Below, piece after piece: positions 57,818-64,000 of a stretch of 64,000 nt of DNA. Positions within the stretch are counted from its first letter, which is position 1; the number at the start of each line of letters is the position of its first letter. This stretch comes from Bauldia litoralis (GTDB taxonomy: Bacteria; Pseudomonadota; Alphaproteobacteria; Rhizobiales; Kaistiaceae). The notes beneath the pieces were generated by a model, which did no database searches, had not been told where the DNA came from, and saw nothing but the letters and a program-made list of their open reading frames with translations. Position numbers and translations under genes: made by a program. The stretch is taken from NCBI RefSeq assembly GCF_900104485.1, contig NZ_FMXQ01000001.1:372001-436000 (forward strand), read 5' to 3'.

Positions 57818-60327
57818 CCCGGACGCCGCGCCTGAAGATGGTGCTCATGGCTTCGGTCCTCGCATTGCCGACACTGGCCGTCGCGCAGACACCGTTCGAC
57901 ATGTCGCCCGAGCGCGGCGGCAGCGCCCCCACGGTCAGGGACCAGCGCCCCGATGGTGCTTTCGTCATGCCCTTCGACACGGAGCCCAATGCCGGCCCGA
58001 AGCTGGATTTCCTGCCGGCCGCCCCGGTTCCTTTCACCCTCCCGGAGGAGGGTCCGAGACTGATCGCCCCGGAAGAGCCGGTTGCGCCCGTCGCACCCGT
58101 TCCGGCCGAACCGCCACCCGAGAGAACCGCCTCGGCCAGCGACATCGACCGCTTCATTCTGCCGGCTGCCAACTTGCGATTCGAAGGCGAAAGCGGGCGT
58201 CGTTCCTGGGGCATCGCTTTGACTGCCGCCCAGGCAGCGCGGGCAACAACGCTGGCCGTCACCCACAACAGCTCGATCTACGTTGCGCCGGAGAACTCGT
58301 CGATGCGCATCAGCATCAACGACCGGCTCGTGCTTGATCAGCCGCTCTCGGCCGAGAGCGACGACAAGCGCGCCACGATCTCCCTCCTGCCCGGTACGCT
58401 GAAGGCCGGGATCAATGTCGTGACCCTCGAGGTTGTCCAGCGCCACCGGACGGATTGCACGATCGAATCCACATATGAGTTGTGGACCGATATCGAGAGC
58501 GCCGGGACCGGCTTCGTCTTTGACGGCGGCGCCGGCAACGGCTTTGTCACGGTCGACGATCTGCGCGCGGTCGGGACGTCCCCGAACGGCACCACCACGC
58601 TGCGCGTCGTCCTCCCGGGCGGCGACCGGATGCTGGCGGAAGCGGATCTCCTTCGCCTTGTTCAGGCGGTGGCCCTCCTGGGAAATTACCGCCAGCAGAA
58701 GGTCGAGATCGCCTCCACCCTGCTGCCGGAAACCCCGCCGGGAACGTTGCAGATCGCCGTCGGCACGACGAGCGAACTGTCGGCCCTGCCAGGCGTTCCG
58801 GCCGAGGCCGCGACATCCGCTGTCGTCGACTTCGCCGATGGCGACGCCCCCTCGCCGATGCTGGTGGTTTCGGGTCCCAACCGCACGGCGGTCATTGCCG
58901 CGATCGCCCAGCTTGCCGTCGGCGTCGAACGTCCGCCCACTGCCGCGCCGACGGTGGTCAACACCACCCCGTGGCTCCTGCCGACCGTGCCGATCCTGAC
59001 CGGCGAACAGAGCATCACCTTCGCCGATCTCGCCATCCCGACCGAGGAATTCACCGGCCGTCGCTCGCATGCCGAATTCCACGTCGCGCTGCCGGGTGAC
59101 TTTTACGCCGAGGCCTACGGAACGGCGACGATTTACCTGGATGCCGCCTATACCGAGAAAGTCCGGCCGGGCAGTCACCTCGACATCTACGTCAACGGCT
59201 TCATCGCCGCCAATACGCCCCTGACGTCAGCCTCCGGCGACATCTTCCGGCATCTTCCGATCAGCGTGGCGCTCACGCATTTCCGGCCCGGCGTCAACCG
59301 GGTGACGATCGAAGCCGTCCTCGACACCGAAGCCGACGACATCTGTGCTCCCGGCGCTTCGAACGACGAACCCGCCCGTTTCGCGCTGTTCGACAGCAGC
59401 GAGTTCAGCATGCCCGATTTCGCCCGCATCGACCGCTGGCCGAACCTCGCGGCGCTGGCCGGCGCCGGCGCGCCCTACGGCCGCAGCGAAACGCCGGTTC
59501 AGATTGTCCTCGGCCGTGTCGACGCCAATGTCTACGCCGCCGCCGCTACTTTCCTCACCCGGCTCGCCATTTCATCCGACGGCGTCATCCCCACCACCAT
59601 CGGCCGGACCCAGGCATTGGGCGATGCTCCCGCGATCTTCATCGGAGCACTCGACCAGTTTGCCGCGCCGACCCTCGCCGAGATCGGCATATCGGAAACG
59701 GCGCGCAACAGCTGGACCGGCCAGTCGTCGGGAGAACTCAGCAGCACGCCCTTCGAAATCGATCCGTTGTCGTCGCCGCCTGCAACCTTCGGCGTCACCA
59801 CGGGAACGAAGGGGGTCTACGACCGCTGGCAGAACGAACTCGTCAATCCGTCCGGCTTGCGTGGCACGTGGTTCGCGTTCGAGAACTGGCTCGAGGAAAC
59901 CTTCGAGCTGTCCTTCTCCTCGCTGAACGTCGGCTCCAGGGAGGAACCCGATTACTCCCCGCCGGGCCGTGCGACCGCGATCATCGCGCAGTCGCCAGCC
60001 GCCTCCGATCGCCTTTGGACCATGGTCGCTGGCCCGACCGAGGAGGCGCTGGTCGAAGGCGTCACCGAACTGTCGATCCGGCAATACTGGTCCATCCTCA
60101 ACGGACGCGCATCGAGCTTCGACGACGCGACCGGCGTGACCGACGTGCCCGCACTCAGCCAGCGATTCATCTTCGGTGACGGTTTTTCGTTGCAGAATAT
60201 GCGGCTTGTCGCCGCCAACTGGCTGTCGATCAACATCGTCGGCTATGCTTTCGCACTCGTCCTGCTCTGCACCATTCTCGGAATCTGCACGGCCGCCCTC
60301 CTTGCCCGCCTGGGGAGGCGCTCTTGA
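57814..60327 (+). CDS. bcsB: Cellulose synthase periplasmic subunit BcsB
   Basis: An 837-residue periplasmic partner of BcsA. Signal peptide: MTRTPRLKMVLMASVLALPTLAVAQT. After a Pro-rich linker the carbohydrate-binding and flavodoxin-like repeats start near residue 115 (SWGIALTAAQAARATTLAV), and a single membrane anchor lies at the C-terminus (INIVGYAFALVLLCTILGICTAALLA). AGGAGG precedes the ATG, which overlaps the bcsA stop (ATGA). It is needed for BcsA activity in known systems. Confidence 0.95.
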   Translation: MTRTPRLKMVLMASVLALPTLAVAQTPFDMSPERGGSAPTVRDQRPDGAFVMPFDTEPNAGPKLDFLPAAPVPFTLPEEGPRLIAPEEPVAPVAPVPAEPPPERTASASDIDRFILPAANLRFEGESGRRSWGIALTAAQAARATTLAVTHNSSIYVAPENSSMRISINDRLVLDQPLSAESDDKRATISLLPGTLKAGINVVTLEVVQRHRTDCTIESTYELWTDIESAGTGFVFDGGAGNGFVTVDDLRAVGTSPNGTTTLRVVLPGGDRMLAEADLLRLVQAVALLGNYRQQKVEIASTLLPETPPGTLQIAVGTTSELSALPGVPAEAATSAVVDFADGDAPSPMLVVSGPNRTAVIAAIAQLAVGVERPPTAAPTVVNTTPWLLPTVPILTGEQSITFADLAIPTEEFTGRRSHAEFHVALPGDFYAEAYGTATIYLDAAYTEKVRPGSHLDIYVNGFIAANTPLTSASGDIFRHLPISVALTHFRPGVNRVTIEAVLDTEADDICAPGASNDEPARFALFDSSEFSMPDFARIDRWPNLAALAGAGAPYGRSETPVQIVLGRVDANVYAAAATFLTRLAISSDGVIPTTIGRTQALGDAPAIFIGALDQFAAPTLAEIGISETARNSWTGQSSGELSSTPFEIDPLSSPPATFGVTTGTKGVYDRWQNELVNPSGLRGTWFAFENWLEETFELSFSSLNVGSREEPDYSPPGRATAIIAQSPAASDRLWTMVAGPTEEALVEGVTELSIRQYWSILNGRASSFDDATGVTDVPALSQRFIFGDGFSLQNMRLVAANWLSINIVGYAFALVLLCTILGICTAALLARLGRRS

Positions 60328-61379
60328 TCGGCTCGACACTCCGGCGCCTGCTGATGACCGTCGCCCTCGCCACCGGCCTGTCGGGCCCGGCGACCGCCGG
60401 CCTTACGCTTCAGGGCACCGTCAGCAGCAGCGACTGGATCGCCTACAGTGACCGGTTCGTCCAGGAGGACGGCCGGGTGGTCGACGACGCCAACGGCGGG
60501 ATCAGCCACAGCGAGAGCCAGGGCTACGGCCTGCTGCTTGCCTTCTCCGCCGGCGACCGCGCGGCCTTCGAACGCATCTGGACCTTCACCCTCAACGAAC
60601 TCCTGATCCGCGACGACGGGCTGGCGTCCTGGAAATGGGATGCCGCCGCCAAACCGCACATCGTCGACGTCAACAACGCCAGCGACGGCGACGTCCTCAT
60701 CGCCTACGCTCTTGGGCTGGCCGCCGAGGCATGGGGCGAGTCGCGGTACCGCGACGCGGCGATGAGCCTCGCGGTGTCGATCGGCAAGAACCTCTTGACC
60801 GACGCCAACGAGCGCGTCGTCCTGCGCCCGGGCGCCGAAGGGTTCCGGCGATCCGAGCAGGACGGTTCGCTGGTCGTCAATCCGTCCTACTGGATCTTCG
60901 AAGCTTTCCCCGTTCTTCAGAAGCTCGCCCCCGACCATCCGTGGGAGGCCCTCGCATCCTCGGGGGCCGAACTGATCGGCGCCGCGCGGTTCGGGCCGGC
61001 CAATCTTCCCGCCGACTGGGTGGCGATCTCGCCTGCCGGCCTCGCACCGGCGCCGAATTTCCCGCCAGTCTACGGCTATAACGCCATCCGGATTCCGCTG
61101 TACCTCCTGCGCGCCGGTGCCACGCCCGGTCCACTGCTCGAGCCTTTCGAGAAAGCCGCGCAGACGATCGGACCGGCGATCATCGAACTGCCGAGCGGTC
61201 GCGCCCTCGAGAAATTGAGCGATCCCGGCTACCGGATGCTTGATGCGGCACTTGCCTGCGCCAGTGGAACACCCATCCCGAAGGACCTGCTGCGTTTCGA
61301 GCCGACGCTCTACTACCCGTCGACGCTCTACCTGCTCGCCATGTCCTACGTGAAGGAGAGGCAGCCCCAATGTCTGTGA
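60324..61379 (+). CDS. bcsZ: Endoglucanase BcsZ (glycoside hydrolase family 8)
   Basis: A 351-residue exported cellulase that trims the nascent glucan. Signal peptide ends GPATAG. GH8 features are RFVQEDGRVVDDANGGISHSESQGYGLLLA with the catalytic Glu in HSESQGYG, and ASWKWDA, NASDGDVLIAYAL with the catalytic Asp in SDGD. The start is TTG 60324 overlapping the bcsB stop by four bases; ATG 60354 is the alternative. It overlaps the TPR gene by ten bases. Confidence 0.94.
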   Translation: MIGSTLRRLLMTVALATGLSGPATAGLTLQGTVSSSDWIAYSDRFVQEDGRVVDDANGGISHSESQGYGLLLAFSAGDRAAFERIWTFTLNELLIRDDGLASWKWDAAAKPHIVDVNNASDGDVLIAYALGLAAEAWGESRYRDAAMSLAVSIGKNLLTDANERVVLRPGAEGFRRSEQDGSLVVNPSYWIFEAFPVLQKLAPDHPWEALASSGAELIGAARFGPANLPADWVAISPAGLAPAPNFPPVYGYNAIRIPLYLLRAGATPGPLLEPFEKAAQTIGPAIIELPSGRALEKLSDPGYRMLDAALACASGTPIPKDLLRFEPTLYYPSTLYLLAMSYVKERQPQCL

Positions 61380-63484
61380 AGGCATTCGGACAACTGACCC
61401 TGGTGGCCGCAGTCTCCACATTCATCGTCATGGAGGCGTTGTCGCCGCCGCGCGAACCCACGGTCGATGCGATCACCACCGGCTCGATCAGCGCCACCAA
61501 TCCGCCGCCCCGCGCCCGCCAGGACCCGATCGTGGTCAGCCAGGCGATGCCCGAGGAACTGCCGGTCGAGACCCAGCTTTCCGCCCCCGCCGCGGCTGCG
61601 CGCCGCTCCACCGACTCGGTCGACGAATCGGCGCTGCGATACTTTGCCCGCCAGGGCGACACCCGTCGTCTCGACGCAGAGATCGCGCGCCTCAAAGCCA
61701 TTTATCCCAACTGGCAACCGCCGAGCGATCCGCTGGCGCCGGAGGATTATTCCGATCCGGAACTCGACCGGATGTGGGCGCTCTTCTCCGATGGCCGCTA
61801 TGCGGACGTCCGTGCCGCCATCGCCGATCGCCGGGCGAAGGAGCCGGACTGGGTGGCGCCCGATGCCCTTGTCCAGTTGCTCGATCAGGCCGATGCCCGC
61901 ATTCGGCTGACCAATGCCTCGGACGCCAAGCAGTGGAACGCCGTTGTCGAGATCGCCGCCGGCACGCCCAGCCTGCTGACCTGTGATTATGTCGATGCGC
62001 TGTGGCGGGTGGCCGAAGCGTTCGCCAGTACGGCTCGGATCGATCGGGCCGAGGACGTCTACACTTACATCCTGACCAATTGCGAGAACCCGAACGAGCG
62101 AGTCGCCACCGTACAGAAGGCCGTCGCACTCCTGCCTCAGGCCGAGGCAGACAAGCTCTTCAGCTTCGAGCGCGGCAATGAATTCCAGGCGGCTCGCGAC
62201 GACCGCATTCGCCAGCGCGTCGGCAAGATCGCCGAAACCGAGGAAGGCGCAGCGGACGCCGCCGATCTGACCCGGCTGGAAGCCCTTGCGACGACCGGCT
62301 CCGAAGCCGCCGATCCCCAGGTCCTTGGCTGGTACTATTATCGCCGCGAAAAGCCCTCCATTGCCCTCGAATGGTTCGATAAGGCGCGCGCCAGGGACCC
62401 CGAGAGCGCCAAGTCGGCTGAAGGCTACACGCTCACCCTCAACGACCTGGAGCGTTACGCCGAAGCCGAGACCATCGGCTATGACTGGATAGAGAGTTCT
62501 GAAGACAATCTGGCCGCCTATCTTGGATCGGTCGTCGGGTTGCTCTCCATTGACCCGCCGGTCAAGGTCTCCGAGTCGGTTCTCGATCGCATCGTCGCGG
62601 TCGTCGTCAAGGCGCGCAACCCCGAAGCTGGCGAGCAGTTGGGCTGGTACGCCTACAATCTCAACCAGACCAGGACCGCCGAGCGCTGGTTCGCCACGGT
62701 CCTGAAATGGGCGCCGGATTACGAGCCGGCCGCCTTCGGCCTCGCCACCACGCTGCTCGCGCTCAAGGACAAGGCAGGCGCCAACGAGATCATCCGCGCC
62801 TGGTCAGACCGCTCCGAGCGGATCGCCAACATCCTCAAGCCGGTCAAGGCCGACCTGCGCGGCCCGCGCTACGTGGTCGATGCGCCGACCTACGATCGCG
62901 AGGGCGAGGTTGTCGCCGCGCCGGTTCGCCGATCCACCGCGCCTGCGCCGGTGAAATCGACGGCATCCGCCCGATGCGGCGGCAGCGGCCCGGTCAACAC
63001 CTTGTCGCCCGCGGCGGCTCTCCCGCGCGGCTGGTGCCTGATGGATCTCAACCGCCCGGTCGAAGCGGCCGCCGCCTTCGAGATCGCGCTTCGCTCCTCC
63101 GACGCCGGCACGCGGTCCGACGCCGCCTATGGCGCTTCGCTGGCAAACCTTCGCTCCGGCGTCACCGACAAGGCCGCCGTGGCGGCCGCCGCGGCACCGC
63201 AGACGGAGAAGCAGCGGACCGAACTCACCGTCAGCATCCTTACCCAGCAGGCATTGGCGATGTATGGCGAAGGCCGCTACAACGAAACCATCCTGGCCCT
63301 TGATGCCCGCAACCAGTATGCGCAGGAGCAGAACGACCTGCTCGTGCTGCGCGGCTTCGCCTACCTGAATTTGCGGCGCTACGCCGACGCCAAGCGGATC
63401 TTCCAGGCCGCCGCCGGAACCGGCTCTCCCGATGCGATCCGCGGGCTGGCCGAAGTCCAGGCCGCCCAGAACGGACTGCGCTGA
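61370..63484 (+). CDS. TPR-repeat protein of the cellulose cluster
   Basis: A 704-residue protein starting with a signal-anchor-like helix (GQLTLVAAVSTFIVMEAL) and then many TPR-like helical repeats (for example VLGWYYYRREKPSIALEWFDKARARDPES and QLGWYAYNLNQTRTAERWFATVLKWAPDYEPA). It fills the position of BcsC but is much shorter and I see no C-terminal outer-membrane beta-barrel. It may therefore be a periplasmic scaffold; BcsN or a distant gene would supply the outer-membrane path. Start overlaps bcsZ by ten bases, so it belongs to the operon. Confidence 0.88.
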   Translation: MSVKAFGQLTLVAAVSTFIVMEALSPPREPTVDAITTGSISATNPPPRARQDPIVVSQAMPEELPVETQLSAPAAAARRSTDSVDESALRYFARQGDTRRLDAEIARLKAIYPNWQPPSDPLAPEDYSDPELDRMWALFSDGRYADVRAAIADRRAKEPDWVAPDALVQLLDQADARIRLTNASDAKQWNAVVEIAAGTPSLLTCDYVDALWRVAEAFASTARIDRAEDVYTYILTNCENPNERVATVQKAVALLPQAEADKLFSFERGNEFQAARDDRIRQRVGKIAETEEGAADAADLTRLEALATTGSEAADPQVLGWYYYRREKPSIALEWFDKARARDPESAKSAEGYTLTLNDLERYAEAETIGYDWIESSEDNLAAYLGSVVGLLSIDPPVKVSESVLDRIVAVVVKARNPEAGEQLGWYAYNLNQTRTAERWFATVLKWAPDYEPAAFGLATTLLALKDKAGANEIIRAWSDRSERIANILKPVKADLRGPRYVVDAPTYDREGEVVAAPVRRSTAPAPVKSTASARCGGSGPVNTLSPAAALPRGWCLMDLNRPVEAAAAFEIALRSSDAGTRSDAAYGASLANLRSGVTDKAAVAAAAAPQTEKQRTELTVSILTQQALAMYGEGRYNETILALDARNQYAQEQNDLLVLRGFAYLNLRRYADAKRIFQAAAGTGSPDAIRGLAEVQAAQNGLR

Positions 63485-63640
63485 ACCACCTGCTCCGGAT
63501 TGCTGACCAGCGCCGACGCTAACCTTTCCACAACGGCCTGTCCGATAGTGTTGCGTGCCGATTACGCAGGGATACGCGCTGGTCGCACCCCTTCGCGTCT
63601 GCGCGGGCTTCCGCCCGTCAGTGGTCTGGAGGCACGCCGC

Positions 63641-64000
63641 ATGATACCGATCCGCCGCATCGTCGGGCTTCTCCGTTTCGCCCTTCTCGTCGTCGCGACC
63701 TCGCCGGTCGCCGTTGCGACAGCGCAGGACGGCGACCGCCAGCTCAGCAACGCCTGGAGCCCCTACGAACCCTATTCCTATGTCGAGACGGATCGCGGCT
63801 TCAGCATCTGGACCGGGCTGGATGTCGAACTGCTCCGCGTCATCGGGGAGCGCGCCGGCTATCACATCGAGTCCGAGGACATTCCGTGGGACGAGCATGT
63901 CCATCGGATCGAAATCGGCGAAACGGATCTCGCCACCTCCGCCACCTGGACGCCGGAGCGGGAGGAATTCGCGCACTTCTCGGCGCCCTATCGCAAGGAG
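63641..64000 (+). CDS. Periplasmic amino-acid-type binding protein, 5' part (cut by window end)
   Basis: 120 codons are visible without a stop. The signal peptide is MIPIRRIVGLLRFALLVVATSPVAVATAQ, followed by SNAWSPYEPYSYVETDRGFSIWTGLDVELLRVIGERAGYHIE, the typical opening of family-3 solute-binding domains. PWDEHVHRIEIGETDLATSATWTPEREEFAHFSAPY matches the next conserved block. GGAGG lies eight bases before the ATG. Because the 3' part is missing, it may be a free binding protein or the sensor of a larger protein such as a diguanylate cyclase or histidine kinase. Confidence 0.85.
   Translation, partial: MIPIRRIVGLLRFALLVVATSPVAVATAQDGDRQLSNAWSPYEPYSYVETDRGFSIWTGLDVELLRVIGERAGYHIESEDIPWDEHVHRIEIGETDLATSATWTPEREEFAHFSAPYRKE

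Overview
The window is GC-rich DNA from an alphaproteobacterium, most likely a member of the Hyphomicrobiales (Rhizobiales). This rests on gene content and order: an mdh-sucCD-sucAB-lpd cluster, an Omp19-type lipoprotein, the J-protein/cobS/cobT/phytase-esterase block, the rpmB-DUF3108-SUV3-like helicase-S4-fdxA-carD/cdnL-rpoH-M48 block, and a bcsN-led cellulose operon. The genus cannot be fixed from the sequence alone. No rRNA, CRISPR array, transposase or prophage was seen.

Region 1 (1-2.7 kb, + strand) holds the 3' end of xerC with a textbook terminator, a DMT permease, a small exported protein and a possible gene fragment. Region 2 (2.7-19.7 kb, - strand) is central carbon metabolism: mdh-sucC-[exported protein]-sucD-sucA-sucB-[small membrane protein]-lpd, then zapE, an Omp19-like lipoprotein and a tiny GcrA-like HTH protein, and sdhCDA-[sulfotransferase]-[DUF3052]-sdhB. 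Both TCA clusters carry foreign-looking genes between subunits of one enzyme.

Region 3 (19.9-37.5 kb) is further core genome: leuB, bolA, a J-domain protein, cobS/cobT, rpmB, a DUF3108 protein, an RNA helicase, an S4 protein, 7Fe ferredoxin, a CarD/CdnL regulator with a histone-H1-like N-terminal half, RpoH, an M48 protease, a secreted SNase-like nuclease and tRNA-Arg(CCT).

Region 4 (37.5-54.4 kb) looks accessory. It has a PfkB kinase, a complete sorbitol/mannitol uptake and oxidation operon (smoEFGK-smoS-mtlK) with a LacI regulator, a quinone-oxidoreductase gene whose 3' end has been duplicated in tandem (454-bp period), a hydratase, a LuxI/LuxR quorum-sensing pair, and a translationally coupled three-gene glycan module (GT2, CMP-sugar synthetase, 2-hydroxyacid dehydrogenase). 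Imported polyol would be oxidised to fructose and probably phosphorylated by the PfkB kinase.

Region 5 (54.6-64 kb) is the cellulose operon bcsN-bcsA-bcsB-bcsZ-TPR protein, followed by the start of an amino-acid-type periplasmic binding protein cut by the window end. The genes I would check first are the CarD fusion and its leader, the 454-bp duplication, the inserted genes in the suc and sdh operons, the glycan module, and the altered c-di-GMP motif of BcsA.
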